From JBBAAP01 sp043808305 (GTDB lineage: Bacteria > Planctomycetota > MHYJ01 > JACQXL01), in NCBI GenBank assembly GCA_043808305.1, contig JAZDFB010000014.1, positions 70,727 through 134,726 of the forward strand: a DNA stretch of 64,000 bases. The letters run 5' to 3'. Made by a program: the position numbers and the translations under genes. Position 1 is the first letter of the stretch, and each line of letters opens with the position of its first letter. The notes beneath the pieces were generated by a model. It saw only the letters and a list, made by a program, of their open reading frames with translations, was not told the origin of the DNA and searched no databases. This document shows positions 37,687 through 47,544 of the stretch, one piece after another.

Positions 37687-38709
37687 CTATGACACGCTAT
37701 CTCTAACGGGGCGCACCGGCACGCCGTCCTGGTCCAGTGATTGCTGGGCGGCTTCAAGTATTTTGACCACTTCCAACCCGTCCTGGCCGTCGGTCAATGG
37801 GGTCTTGTTCTTGGCGATGCAGTCTATGAAGTGCTTGCACAGGACGTTGAGCGGTTCGGTGAGTTTGAGGTGCGGGATGACGATGTCGCCGAACCTGAGT
37901 GATATGTATTCACCGTAGGTTTCGTAGTTGGTTTCTTTACTTGCGCCTTTGTCGTATATCTTTATTTTGTCGGTGGCTTCGGTGTCGTCAAAGACGACCA
38001 TCTTCTTTGAGCCAACGATGGTCAGCCGCCTGACCTTGTGGGGGTCAAGCCAGGATAAATGGACGTGGGCTATTTTTTTGCTCTTGAATCCCAGTGTCAT
38101 AAACACGACATCAGCTATATCTTTTTGCAGATACGCCTCGCCCCGGGCTGAAACAGATACGGGCGTCTCGCCCAGCAGGTAATTGATGACGGCCAAATCG
38201 TGCGGCGCGAATGACCACATGGCATTTTCGTCGGCCCGGACCTTGCCCAGGTTCAGACGCTGGGAATATAAATAATAGACTTCGCCGATGCCGCCGGAGT
38301 CTATCAGATTCTTTAGATATGTTACGGCCGGGTGGTATTTCAGGAGATGCCCGACCATTAGAACCAGTTTCTTTTCGCGGGCCAGGTCGACCAGCTTCTG
38401 GGCTTCGCCGGACTTTAATGTAAATGGTTTTTCCACATAGGTGTGTTTGCCCTTCCGGAGCGCCGCCTCAACCATCTGGTAATGCATTATGGCCGGACTG
38501 GCGATAACTACAGCGTTGATGTCTTTGTCATCGAGCACTTCAGCCAGTTTGGCGGTAGTGCTGACCCCCGGATATGAAGACCGGACGTGCTGGAGCCGTT
38601 TTTCGTCCGTGTCACAAACGGTTTTTAGGCGGGCATTTTCCAGCTGGCTGAAATTACGGATCAGGTTTTTGCCCCAGTCACCGGAACCGATTACGGCAAT
38701 ATTAATCAT
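37687..38709 (-). CDS. Gfo/Idh/MocA-family NAD(P)-dependent oxidoreductase
   Basis: 340 residues. N-terminal Rossmann motif AVIGSGDWG, the family signature EKPF with its Lys, and a C-terminal domain with LNLGKVRADENAMWSFAPHDL. That last block is typical of members in surface-polysaccharide loci acting on UDP-amino sugars (WlbA-like), but substrate is not settled and no other glycan genes are adjacent. The start is placed at ATG 38709. A TTGATT/TAAACT promoter-like pair overlaps the longer frame to 38754, making that start unlikely. No strong ribosome site is seen. Confidence 0.85.
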   Translation of the reverse strand: MINIAVIGSGDWGKNLIRNFSQLENARLKTVCDTDEKRLQHVRSSYPGVSTTAKLAEVLDDKDINAVVIASPAIMHYQMVEAALRKGKHTYVEKPFTLKSGEAQKLVDLAREKKLVLMVGHLLKYHPAVTYLKNLIDSGGIGEVYYLYSQRLNLGKVRADENAMWSFAPHDLAVINYLLGETPVSVSARGEAYLQKDIADVVFMTLGFKSKKIAHVHLSWLDPHKVRRLTIVGSKKMVVFDDTEATDKIKIYDKGASKETNYETYGEYISLRFGDIVIPHLKLTEPLNVLCKHFIDCIAKNKTPLTDGQDGLEVVKILEAAQQSLDQDGVPVRPVRDSVS

Positions 38710-38809
38710 AAGTTGTTTTGCCTGATAGTTTATCTTGACTCCGGGGGAAATCAATATAATTTTAGGTTTTTAGACAGATAGAAATATCAATTATCACGGA
38801 GGTTGAACT

Positions 38810-40162
38810 ATGCAAACCGCTCAAGACGCCAAAAAGATTACCGACCGAATTATCAAATTAGCCAAATCTTACGGGCAGGTGGACATCATCCTGGGCTCTG
38901 GCAGTTCGTCGCTGACCCGTTACGCCGATAACGTAATTACCCAGAACGTTCATGAAAACGAGATAACGGAATTGGTAATTCGGCTGATTAAGAAATCCGG
39001 CAAATCGGCCCGGGTGGTTGTTAACCAAATTGATGACGGCACGATTAAGAAGGCGCTTAAACGCGCCAGCGATATGGCTGACTGCCAGAAACAGGCTGAT
39101 CCGAACCGGCTGGAGCTGACGCCGCGGCAAAGGTATGAAAAAGTAGACGGTTATGTCGAAGCCACGGCCCGGTTAACACCGGCCGACCGCGCCCGGCTTA
39201 TCAAGGAAGCTCTAATAGAGTGCCAACAACGCAGCTTGCGCGGCTCGGGCACTTATTCTAACGGCGTGGATTCCCTGGCCGTGGCTAACTCCAGAGGGAT
39301 GTTTGCGCATCACCTGTCCACTTCGGCTGAATTTGCGATTACCTGCCTGTCCGATGATAGCTCGGCCCGGGCTACCAAGAATACCAAAGATGCCAACGAG
39401 ATTAACACGGTCCAGCTGGCCCGGACCGCGGCAGATAAAACCATTAAAGCCAAGAACGCGGTGAGCGTGCCGGCCGGGCCTTATACCGTGGTATTGGAAC
39501 CGATGGCATCTGTAGAATTCTTGTTCTTTATGGCGATCCATGGTTTCGGAGCATTGGCTTATCAGGAAGGGCGAAGCTTCCTGTCCGGCAAAATGGGCAA
39601 AAAGGTTATGGGCGAAAATGTTAATATCAGCGATGATGTTTGCCACCCGCTGATTTGCGGAATGCCGTTTGATTTTGAGGGCATGCCCAAGAAGAAGGTC
39701 TGGCTCATTGAAAAGGGCGTGGCCAAAGGCGTGGTTTACGACCGGTTGACCGCCAGGAAGGATAAGACTCATTCAACCGGACACGGCCTGCCGCAACCCA
39801 ATTCCTATGGGCCTTTGCCCAGCGCGTTGATACTCCATCCGGCCGATTCTTCGGTAGCCGAGATGGTTGCCTCAACCAGGAAAGGGCTACTGGTATCGGA
39901 ATTCCATTACACCAATGTGTTGGATCCGCTTAAGCTTATTATCACCGGCATGACCCGTAATGGCGTTTACCTGATAGAAGACGGTCTGATTACCAACAGC
40001 GTCAAGAATATGCGCTTTACCGAAAGCGTTCTGTCCGCTCTTTCTAACGTAGAACTTATTTCCCGCGATGCGGAATTGCAGAAGGGGTTCTTCGGCGGAG
40101 GTTTTGTTTCCCCGGCGCTGAAGATTAACAATTTCAACTTCTCAAGCGAAACTAAATTCTAA
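38810..40162 (+). CDS. TldE/PmbA-like subunit of the TldD/TldE peptidase
   Basis: 450 residues, ribosome site CGGAGG. The fold-typical N-terminus (TRYADNVITQNVHENE) and the C-terminal half with PAGPYTVVLEPMA and GRSFLSGKMGKKV match the TldD/PmbA family. The HExxxH zinc motif of TldD is absent, so this is the non-catalytic TldE/PmbA-like partner. It is followed after 46 nt by the TldD-like gene. In E. coli the pair forms a heterodimeric protease that trims unfolded peptides, including modified-peptide precursors. Confidence 0.88.
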   Translation: MQTAQDAKKITDRIIKLAKSYGQVDIILGSGSSSLTRYADNVITQNVHENEITELVIRLIKKSGKSARVVVNQIDDGTIKKALKRASDMADCQKQADPNRLELTPRQRYEKVDGYVEATARLTPADRARLIKEALIECQQRSLRGSGTYSNGVDSLAVANSRGMFAHHLSTSAEFAITCLSDDSSARATKNTKDANEINTVQLARTAADKTIKAKNAVSVPAGPYTVVLEPMASVEFLFFMAIHGFGALAYQEGRSFLSGKMGKKVMGENVNISDDVCHPLICGMPFDFEGMPKKKVWLIEKGVAKGVVYDRLTARKDKTHSTGHGLPQPNSYGPLPSALILHPADSSVAEMVASTRKGLLVSEFHYTNVLDPLKLIITGMTRNGVYLIEDGLITNSVKNMRFTESVLSALSNVELISRDAELQKGFFGGGFVSPALKINNFNFSSETKF

Positions 40163-40208
40163 TTATGAATTTAATTAATAACTCATAATTACCCGAAGGG
40201 AGTCTATT

Positions 40209-41657
40209 ATGCGTGATTTTACTAACACGGCGCTTAATATCGCTAACAGCCGCGGGGTGACTTATGCGGATATCAGAATCATCCAACTCAATACTGAAAA
40301 TATCCAGGTCCGTAATTCCCGTATCAGCACATTTGATAACAATGAATCTCTTGGATTCGGGGTGCGGGTTTTGATAGACGGGGCTTGGGGTTTTGCCTCA
40401 AGCAGCCGGGTGACTAAGGCTGAGATAGAAAAAATTACCGCCATGGCTATCAACATCGCCCAGGCCAGCGCAATGCTGAAAAAAGACGATGTGACGCTGA
40501 CCCAGGAACCTCAGGCTGTTGATATCTGGCAGACGCCTTTTGTGATTGATCCATTCAACGTGCCCCTGCAGGAAAAACTCGGATTGCTCCTCGAGATAGA
40601 CCGAATCCTGCGGAAAAACAAGAAGGTCAAGGTGGCCATGGGCGGCATGGCTTTCCGCCGTGAGCACCAATGGTTTGCCTCAACCGAGGGTAGTTTTATT
40701 GAGCAAATTCTTCTTAGAAGCGGTGCGGGTTATTCTGCTACCGCTGTAGGAAATAATGATACCCAGATCCGTTCTTTTCCGTCATCGTTCGGCGGGCAGT
40801 ATATGTGTATGGGCTATGAGTTAATAAAAAGCTTAAACCTGCTGGAGCATGCTGAGCAGACCCGGGAGGAGGCAGTAGCGTTGTTAACTGCACCACCCTG
40901 TCCAAGCGGAAAACTGGACCTGATTCTGGGCGGCGCGCAGTTGGCCTTACAGATACACGAATCGGTCGGCCATCCGACCGAACTTGACCGGGTTCTGGGA
41001 ATGGAGGAAAGTTTCGCCGGACGGAGCTTCCTGACTCCGGACAAATACAAGAACTTTCAATTTGGTTCTGAATTAGTAAACCTTGTGGCTGATGGCACGG
41101 TGCCGACGGGATTAGCTACTATTGGATATGACGATGACGGTGTTAGAGCGCAGAGATGGCATCTGGTCAAGAACGGGATGTTCTGCGGCTACCAGACAAG
41201 CCGGGAAATAGCTTTGAAAATAGGCGAAAATAAAAGCCGCGGTTGCTCGCGGGCCGAAGGGTTTACCCGTATACCTATAGTCCGCAACAATAATATTTCG
41301 CTCATGCCGGGAAAGTGGACGCTGGAAGATTTAATCAGCGACACCAAGAACGGCGTATATATGGATACCAATAAATCCTGGAGCATCGACCAGATGCGAC
41401 TTAATTTTCAGTTCGGCTGTGAAATCGGATGGGAAATAAAGAACGGCAAAAAGGTCCGGATGGTCAAAAATCCGAATTACCAGGGCATCACGCCGGAGTT
41501 TTGGAACTCCTGCGACGCGATATGCAACGATAAGCATTGGATACTCTGGGGCGTGCCAAATTGCGGCAAGGGGGAGCCGATGCAAACAGCTGAGATGTCC
41601 CACGGCGCGGCGCCTGCTAGATTTTGCAAAACTAACGTGGGCATTAGGTCCAAATAA
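40209..41657 (+). CDS. tldD: TldD-like zinc metallopeptidase subunit
   Basis: 482 residues, ribosome site AGGGAG. It carries the family zinc motif HESVGH in LQIHESVGHPTELDR plus a C-terminal Cys in WGVPNCGKGEP, the third metal ligand in TldD. The N-terminus (YADIRIIQLNTENIQVRN, GFGVRVLIDGAWGFASS) is typical. It pairs with the upstream TldE-like product. No peptide precursor gene is apparent nearby, so the substrate is open. Confidence 0.92.
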   Translation: MRDFTNTALNIANSRGVTYADIRIIQLNTENIQVRNSRISTFDNNESLGFGVRVLIDGAWGFASSSRVTKAEIEKITAMAINIAQASAMLKKDDVTLTQEPQAVDIWQTPFVIDPFNVPLQEKLGLLLEIDRILRKNKKVKVAMGGMAFRREHQWFASTEGSFIEQILLRSGAGYSATAVGNNDTQIRSFPSSFGGQYMCMGYELIKSLNLLEHAEQTREEAVALLTAPPCPSGKLDLILGGAQLALQIHESVGHPTELDRVLGMEESFAGRSFLTPDKYKNFQFGSELVNLVADGTVPTGLATIGYDDDGVRAQRWHLVKNGMFCGYQTSREIALKIGENKSRGCSRAEGFTRIPIVRNNNISLMPGKWTLEDLISDTKNGVYMDTNKSWSIDQMRLNFQFGCEIGWEIKNGKKVRMVKNPNYQGITPEFWNSCDAICNDKHWILWGVPNCGKGEPMQTAEMSHGAAPARFCKTNVGIRSK

Positions 41658-41662
41658 ATAAG

Positions 41663-41704
41663 AATAAGCCGGACCCGGTTTATGGTTATTGGCCTTATTT
41701 TTAT
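41663..41704 (+). terminator. Probable terminator after tldD
   Basis: AATAAGCC (41663-41670) pairs with GGCCTTATT (41691-41699) with one bulge, and the arm runs into TTATTTTTAT. A long loop makes it weaker than the others. Confidence 0.45.
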
Positions 41705-41820
41705 CATTTGTCTAAAGATACTTTCCACTTAGGACTAATCCATCATAACAGCATCCATAACGAGCCTCTGGGATTTCCTGGAATATTCGGAATGCTGAAA
41801 AAGGCGGGTTGGCTGTTTAG

Positions 41821-43407
41821 TTAAGCTTTTTTACGGAGCATCTCCATTAATAGTTTTCTCTGAAATACCAGCGCCAATATGCCGTAACAGACGGCGCCGC
41901 TGCCGACCATCATTGCAATCCGTATGGTTTCACTGATGACCTCATCGCTGGGGAGCGTTTTATTCATTACCAAGTAGCATACCGCGCCCATTACCAGGCT
42001 GAAAACAACCGGTAATATTGATGATTTTATCGCGTGCCAGAAGAAGGTGTTCCGGGCCACTTCCGGCGTAGTGGCGTTTATCCGCTTACCCAGGATGTTG
42101 AGCAGCACAACCAGATTAATCACGGCCGAAATTGTTGTGGCCAACGCAATACCGCCTTCTTTAAGGAACTGGACTAAAATAATATTCAGAATTAAGTTGG
42201 CCATGACTGTATATATCCCAACTTTCACCGGAGTGCGCATATCTTTGAGTGAATAGAACGCCCGGTTGATTATTTGGACCGAGCTGTAGGCCCAGATGCC
42301 CAGAGAATAGAATGTCAATACTGCGGCGGTACGGTCAATATGTTCCATAGAGAACGATTTTATCTTAAATAGTCCGTTGGGTAAGACATAAAATGCCCAG
42401 TGTATCAACGGTTGGGCCAGCACTACCAGCCCGACAGAAGCCGGGATGCCCACAAACAATACCAAAGACATGGAATGATTGAACTGCTTGGTCATTCCCT
42501 TGATATCGTTTTTAGCGACATATTCGGCCAAAAGCGGAAAAATAACGGTGGCCAGCGACACGCCGATAAGGGCAAATGGGAACTGCATCAGTCGGTTGCC
42601 GAAATAAAGCGCCGATATCGCGCCCGGCTCGGGCACGAATCCTTTGGCTATGATATAATCAACCAGAAGATTTACCTGGAATACGGCCAACCCGAATACG
42701 GTCGGCCCCATTAATCGTAAAACCTCCCTGAATCCCGGGTGCGAGAAATCCACTTCCGGCTTGTATTTTATTTTGTTGGCCCGGAGAGCCGGGAGCTGAA
42801 TAATCACTTCCATAATTCCGCCGACAAGTATCGCCCAGGCCATTATGGTCACTTTGTTTTCGTCCGAGGTATCCATCCGGGCTGCTACCACAAAACCGCC
42901 GATCCAACAGATATTCAACACTACCGAAGCCAAAGCCGGCATCGCAAAGTGCTTCAGTGAGTTCAGTATTGCCTGTAACAGCGCCACTAAACAGATAAGC
43001 GGCATATAAGAAATCATTATACGCAAGAGTTTGAATGACATCATTATAAATACGCTCTGCTGTAATGAAGGGATAATGTAAGGGATTACCAGCGTGCCGA
43101 TGATTACGGCCGCGGAAACCAGGGATAGAAACCCGAAAAGTATTGTTATAACGATGCTGATGAATCGCATAGTTTCGGAAGTTTCTTTGTTATGGATATA
43201 CTGGCTGAAGGTTGGGATGAACGCAGCCGAAAGTGCGCCTTCGCCGAACAACCGGCGAAACAGATTGGGAATGGTAAAAGCAAATATGAACGCATCCCAG
43301 GCCACTCCAAAAAATCCGGTGCAGAGCATATCCCGGATAAAGCCCAGTATCCGGCTGAGCAGTATACATGCGCTGATAACCCCGGCGGAATTAATTATCG
43401 ACCTCAT
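41821..43407 (-). CDS. murJ: Lipid II flippase MurJ
   Basis: 528 residues, about 14 membrane helices. MurJ/MviN features are RILGFIRDMLCTGFFGV near the N-terminus, FAFTIPNLFRRLFGEGALSAAFIPTF, and the conserved helix-7/8 region LLVDYIIAKGFVPEPGAISALYFGNRLMQFPFALIGV. It flips the peptidoglycan precursor lipid II across the inner membrane. The gene is monocistronic. A near-perfect promoter lies 8 nt before the ATG with no ribosome site. Confidence 0.95.
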   Translation of the reverse strand: MRSIINSAGVISACILLSRILGFIRDMLCTGFFGVAWDAFIFAFTIPNLFRRLFGEGALSAAFIPTFSQYIHNKETSETMRFISIVITILFGFLSLVSAAVIIGTLVIPYIIPSLQQSVFIMMSFKLLRIMISYMPLICLVALLQAILNSLKHFAMPALASVVLNICWIGGFVVAARMDTSDENKVTIMAWAILVGGIMEVIIQLPALRANKIKYKPEVDFSHPGFREVLRLMGPTVFGLAVFQVNLLVDYIIAKGFVPEPGAISALYFGNRLMQFPFALIGVSLATVIFPLLAEYVAKNDIKGMTKQFNHSMSLVLFVGIPASVGLVVLAQPLIHWAFYVLPNGLFKIKSFSMEHIDRTAAVLTFYSLGIWAYSSVQIINRAFYSLKDMRTPVKVGIYTVMANLILNIILVQFLKEGGIALATTISAVINLVVLLNILGKRINATTPEVARNTFFWHAIKSSILPVVFSLVMGAVCYLVMNKTLPSDEVISETIRIAMMVGSGAVCYGILALVFQRKLLMEMLRKKA

Positions 43408-43415
43408 ATAGCTAA

Positions 43416-43443
43416 ATTATATGCCTTTTTGCAAACCGGTCAA
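43416..43443 (-). promoter_or_regulatory. Promoter directly before murJ (predicted leaderless)
   Basis: Minus strand TTGACC (43443-43438), 16-bp spacer, perfect TATAAT (43421-43416), then 8 nt to the ATG. Confidence 0.65.
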
Positions 43444-43593
43444 TCTATTTGGCACGCCTCGTTGAATGCTTATATATTTTTCGGTTATGTTCATCTATGG
43501 CTTGAATAAGGATTTCTTGACACCCGTCAGTTTTTAAGATAATTTGAGAGAATTGTTTGTTAATACATTCTTATTGAGAAAGGATATCATCTT

Positions 43594-44730
43594 ATGAAAT
43601 TTGCCACTAAAGCAATTCATGCAGGTAATGATCCCGATACCGCGACCGGAGCTATTTCAGTGCCGATATACCAAACTTCAACTTTCGTTCAGGAAGCTGT
43701 CGGCGTGCATAAGGGGTTTTGTTACTCCCGGACCGGGAACCCCACCCGCAGCGCGCTGGAATCAAATTTGGCTTCTCTGGAAAACGCCAAATACGGTTTG
43801 ACCTTTTCCAGCGGACTAGCCGCGGTCAATACGGTGATGAACCTGCTTAAGACCGGAGACCATATCATATCGGCTAACGACCTCTACGGCGGGACTTACC
43901 GCATTTTTACCAAACTATTTGTTAATTACGGGCTGACATTTGATTTTGTTGATACCACTAACCTGGATAACATAAAAAACGCCCTAAGGGTTAATACTAA
44001 AGTCCTGTGGTTGGAAACTCCTTCTAATCCCTTGCTTAAGATTACCGACCTCAAGGGCGCCATTGCTTTAACCAAAAAACACAAGATTATCACCGTAGTA
44101 GATAATACCTTTGCCACACCTTGTCTCCAACAGCCATTTGCCTTGGGCGCTGACATTGTTCTTCACAGCACCACAAAATACCTGGGCGGACATTCGGACA
44201 TCCTCGGCGGCGCGCTGATTACTAATAATGCTGATTTATACGAACGGCTTAAATTTTTCCAAAACGCCGTGGGAGCCGTGCCCGGGCCTCTGGATTGTTT
44301 CCTGATTCTGCGCGGCACCAAAACCCTGGAGCTCCGGATGAAGAGACATTGCGCTAATGCCATGGCCGTAGCCAAGTTTCTGTCCAAGCATCCTAAGGTT
44401 AACAAGGTCTATTATCCCGGATTGCCGTCCCATCCGGGCCATAATATTGCCAAGCGCCAGATGACCGGATTCGGCGGAATGGTTTCATTCGAAGTCAAGG
44501 GCGACGCCAAAAAGACCAAAAAGATTGCGGCTTCGACCAAACTATTCGCCTTGGCTGAAAGCCTGGGTTGCGTCCGTTCGTTAATTAACCATCCGCCTTC
44601 GATGACTCACGCATCGGTTCCGCCTGATGTCAGAAAGCGGGTTGGTATAAATGATAATTTAATCCGGCTGTCAATTGGCATTGAAGATCCCTTGGATTTA
44701 ATCAATGACTTAAAACAGGCATTAAAATAA
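43594..44730 (+). CDS. metB: Cystathionine gamma-synthase/lyase-family PLP enzyme
   Basis: 378 residues, Cys/Met-metabolism PLP family. Visible are YSRTGNPTR, the PLP-binding DNTFATP and the Lys195 motif STTKYLGGHSD, and VPGPLDCFLILRGTKTLELRM, with C-terminal SLGCVRSLINHPPSMTHA. MetB, MetC, MetZ and cystathionine gamma-lyase cannot be separated by motif alone. The homoserine dehydrogenase gene 3 nt downstream favours a role in methionine synthesis from a homoserine ester. AGAAAGGA precedes the ATG. The symbol is provisional. Confidence 0.85.
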   Translation: MKFATKAIHAGNDPDTATGAISVPIYQTSTFVQEAVGVHKGFCYSRTGNPTRSALESNLASLENAKYGLTFSSGLAAVNTVMNLLKTGDHIISANDLYGGTYRIFTKLFVNYGLTFDFVDTTNLDNIKNALRVNTKVLWLETPSNPLLKITDLKGAIALTKKHKIITVVDNTFATPCLQQPFALGADIVLHSTTKYLGGHSDILGGALITNNADLYERLKFFQNAVGAVPGPLDCFLILRGTKTLELRMKRHCANAMAVAKFLSKHPKVNKVYYPGLPSHPGHNIAKRQMTGFGGMVSFEVKGDAKKTKKIAASTKLFALAESLGCVRSLINHPPSMTHASVPPDVRKRVGINDNLIRLSIGIEDPLDLINDLKQALK

Positions 44731-44733
44731 TTT

Positions 44734-46008
44734 ATGAAACAGATTAATATCGGATTGCTCGGCTGCGGACAGGTCGGCACCGGACTGGTTAGACTTCTCA
44801 ATCAACAAAAGAAATTTATAGAGAAGCGCACCGACCTTCGCCTGTCTATCACTCAAACGCTGGTGCGCCGCGCCGGAAAAAAACGGCAGGTCAAAGCGCC
44901 CGGCATGACTACCGACATCAACCGCATCCTGGATAATAAAAATATAGAAGTGGTGGTCGAGCTTATCGGCGGACTCGAGCCGGCCCGTTCCTGGATAATC
45001 AGGGCGCTCCGGGCGGGCAAACACGTGGTTACCGCCAACAAGGCCGTGCTGGCCCATCATGGCAATGAGATAATGGCCATTGCGGCTGAAACAAACCGTC
45101 AGGTTTATTATGAAGCAGCCGTTTGCGCCGGCATACCGGTTATCCGTTCCATTAAAGACGGGTTGCTGGCCAACCATATCAGCCTGCTGATGGGCATTCT
45201 CAACGGCACAACTAATTATATACTTACCAGGATGGCTGAAGATGCTCTGACGCTGTCCGACGCCCTGAAACTGGCACAGGCAAAAGGTTTTGCCGAACCG
45301 GACCCGACTATGGACATCCAGGGCTTTGACGCGGCTCACAAGCTGGCGGTGCTGGCCGCGCTATCATTCGGCATCAATGTCCGTCCCGGCGAGATTTATA
45401 CCGAAGGCATTACCGCCATCGATCCCGAAGATATTAAGAATGCCGCCGAGTTCGGTTATACTATAAAATTACTGGCCATCGGCCGCGAAGTGCCCGGGAA
45501 TAAAGTTGAGCTCAAGGTCCATCCGACCATGATACCCAAAGTCCACCCGCTGGCCGCGGTGCGCAATGAGTTCAATGCCCTTTATTTGCGCGGCAGTGCG
45601 GTAGGCGAAATGATGTTTTACGGCAAAGGCGCCGGCCCTCTGCCTACAGCCAGCGCAATTCTCGCCGATATCATCGAGGTGGCAAACCAACCGCAGGCTG
45701 TTCCGCCGCCTATGCTCTGGGGCATTAAAAAGGTTTTACCGATAGACCAATCCTGTTCGGAACACTACCTGCGTTTTCCGATTAAGGATAAACCCGGAGT
45801 CATCGGAAAGCTGGCCACCATCCTGGGCAGGCATAATATCAGCATCTACGGTGCAACCGCGTCATTAGCGTCAATCAAAAAGGACCTGGGCAATGTCAGG
45901 ATTCTGACCAAAAAAGCCACCGAAGCTCAGATAAAAAATGCGATATCCGAGATTAACCGCCTGGCTATAATTCGTGGCAAAATAGTTGTTATCCAAATGG
46001 CGGAGTGA
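44734..46008 (+). CDS. hom: Homoserine dehydrogenase with C-terminal ACT domain
   Basis: 424 residues. NAD(P) motif GLLGCGQVGTGL, the AGKHVVTANKAVLA block, NGTTNYILTRM, the catalytic-domain signature AQAKGFAEPDPTMDIQGFDAAHKL, and an ACT regulatory domain (about 348-424) starting FPIKDKPGVIGKLA. It reduces aspartate semialdehyde to homoserine, the branch point to threonine and methionine. The ACT domain implies feedback control, probably by threonine. It starts 3 nt after the metB stop. Confidence 0.95.
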   Translation: MKQINIGLLGCGQVGTGLVRLLNQQKKFIEKRTDLRLSITQTLVRRAGKKRQVKAPGMTTDINRILDNKNIEVVVELIGGLEPARSWIIRALRAGKHVVTANKAVLAHHGNEIMAIAAETNRQVYYEAAVCAGIPVIRSIKDGLLANHISLLMGILNGTTNYILTRMAEDALTLSDALKLAQAKGFAEPDPTMDIQGFDAAHKLAVLAALSFGINVRPGEIYTEGITAIDPEDIKNAAEFGYTIKLLAIGREVPGNKVELKVHPTMIPKVHPLAAVRNEFNALYLRGSAVGEMMFYGKGAGPLPTASAILADIIEVANQPQAVPPPMLWGIKKVLPIDQSCSEHYLRFPIKDKPGVIGKLATILGRHNISIYGATASLASIKKDLGNVRILTKKATEAQIKNAISEINRLAIIRGKIVVIQMAE

Positions 46009-46033
46009 CGACGGAGCCTCAATTTTTCATCGG

Positions 46034-46094
46034 GTTAGTGGCAGTTCGAGCTCTGCGAGTTTACTGCCACGTTATCCCGCTTATTCCAGCGGGG
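46034..46094. repeat. Two-hairpin intergenic element, copy B
   Basis: GGTTA, stem GTGGCAGT (46038-46045) / ACTGCCAC (46063-46070) around TCGAGCTCTGCGAGTTT, then GTTAT and stem CCCGCT/AGCGGG (46076-46093). It ends at the ribosome site of def. Confidence 0.8.
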
Positions 46095-46105
46095 AAGGAA
46101 TAGCC

Positions 46106-46561
46106 ATGAGAATATTAACACATCCGAACCCGGTTTTGAAGCGCAAAGCCCAGCCGGTCAAGGAAATAAATAAGAGATTATCTAAATTAGTCCGGGAGAT
46201 GTTCGAGACGATGTATAAAGCCAACGGCGTCGGGCTGGCCGGCCCGCAGGTTGATTTTCCCTTTGCCGTAGCCGTGATTAACCTGACCCGGAAGCCGGCC
46301 GACGAAATAGTCCTGATAAACCCCAGGATTACCAAGGCATCAGGCGCGCTCATCTGCGACGAAGGCTGCCTGAGCCTGCCCCAATTCACCGCCAAAATAA
46401 AGCGCAGTAAAAAAGTTGTTTGCGAAGCGCATGATCTGGCCGGTAAAAAGGTTACCATCGAGGCCGAAGATGTCTTGGCCCGGGCTATCCAGCATGAGCT
46501 GGACCATCTTAACGGCATACTGCTTCTGGACCGACTGGAAAAAAGTGAGACTGCTAAATAA
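46106..46561 (+). CDS. def: Peptide deformylase
   Basis: 151 residues. All three motifs are present: GVGLAGPQ (41-48; Gly where most have Ala), EGCLS with the metal ligand Cys88, and HELDH (His130, Glu131, His134). It removes the formyl group from new proteins. GGAAGGA before ATG 46106 fixes the start; a longer frame back to 45986 runs through the two-hairpin element and the end of hom and is rejected. Its 3' end overlaps ribF by 17 nt. Confidence 0.95.
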   Translation: MRILTHPNPVLKRKAQPVKEINKRLSKLVREMFETMYKANGVGLAGPQVDFPFAVAVINLTRKPADEIVLINPRITKASGALICDEGCLSLPQFTAKIKRSKKVVCEAHDLAGKKVTIEAEDVLARAIQHELDHLNGILLLDRLEKSETAK

Positions 46562-47453
46562 CTTAAACGAATGTTCCAGGATAAAATCCCCGGTCATCAT
46601 CTGGGGCGTATTTGACGGCGTTCACCTCGGGCACCGCGCCATCATCAACACACTGGTCTCATGGGCCCGGAAAATCGGCCGCCCCTCGCTGGTTATTACT
46701 TTCAACGAACACCCCAAGCGGGTGTTGTCGGCATCGAGCGAGCCGCTTTATATCACATCCATTGCGCATCGGTTACTCCTGTTGGAGAAACTCGGGATAG
46801 ATTTCTGCCTGTTCCTGCCCTTCACTCCCGAGTTCAGCCGGATGCCCGCGGAAGAATTTATCAATAAAATACTGCTCGGGAAAATACGCCCGTCTGGAAT
46901 TGTCTTGGCTCGCAACACAGTTTTCGGGCGCAATAAGCAGGGAAACATAGAATTGCTCCGCCGGCTCGCGCCGAATATCCCGCTCCGGGTAGCGCCTCAG
47001 AAATTATATCATAATCGTGTCATCAGCAGCACCCTGATACGCCAGGCCATAAACGCTAACCGGATTAAAGACGCCCAGGCAATGCTCGGCCGCAAAGTCA
47101 GCATCCTCGGAACCGTTGTCAGGGGCGACCGGCGCGGGCGGGAATTAGGATTCCCTACCGCCAACCTTAACCCGCATAACGAAATCCTGCCGCCGGCCGG
47201 CGTTTATATCGGGCGGGCAAAACTGCCCGGAGGTGTTTCTTATAAAGCGCTTATCAATATCGGCTCGCGACCGACTTTTTACCGCGCCCAAAACACCGTC
47301 ATCGAGGCCCATCTCCTTAATTATCACGGTTTGCTCTATGGCAAAGAAATAGAAGTAGATATTATCCGCTACCTGCGAGCGGAGGAAAAATTCCCTTCCC
47401 CCGCCGCCCTTATCCGCCAGATTAATGCCGATATCAAACAAGCCAATAAATAA
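46545..47453 (+). CDS. ribF: Bifunctional riboflavin kinase/FAD synthetase
   Basis: 302 residues from GTG 46545. The FAD synthetase half has WGVFDGVHLGHRAII (nucleotide-binding HxGH), ITFNEHPKRVL and RVISSTLIRQAI. The riboflavin kinase half has VVRGDRRGRELGFPTANL (PTAN), GVYIGRA and the end VDIIRYLRAEEKF. It makes FMN and then FAD. The frame is open upstream into def, but the family N-terminus corresponds to the GTG at 46545, preceded by CTGGAAAAAA. The overlap with def suggests coupled translation. Confidence 0.92.
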   Translation: MRLLNNLNECSRIKSPVIIWGVFDGVHLGHRAIINTLVSWARKIGRPSLVITFNEHPKRVLSASSEPLYITSIAHRLLLLEKLGIDFCLFLPFTPEFSRMPAEEFINKILLGKIRPSGIVLARNTVFGRNKQGNIELLRRLAPNIPLRVAPQKLYHNRVISSTLIRQAINANRIKDAQAMLGRKVSILGTVVRGDRRGRELGFPTANLNPHNEILPPAGVYIGRAKLPGGVSYKALINIGSRPTFYRAQNTVIEAHLLNYHGLLYGKEIEVDIIRYLRAEEKFPSPAALIRQINADIKQANK

Positions 47454-47544
47454 TCCGCCTTCAAAACCGGTCATTTCTATATAACATGATGTTTTTCGTG
47501 AACTTTCTGCCGTTTGATGTTACTAACTATTAACAAAAGTATCT

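Noticed and set aside
45986..46105. ATG start of def at 45986
   Set aside because: The extension overlaps hom and the two-hairpin element; a ribosome site precedes 46106.
46416..46544. ATG start of ribF at 46416
   Set aside because: The extra 43 residues lie in another frame of def and do not resemble the RibF N-terminus; GTG 46545 fits.
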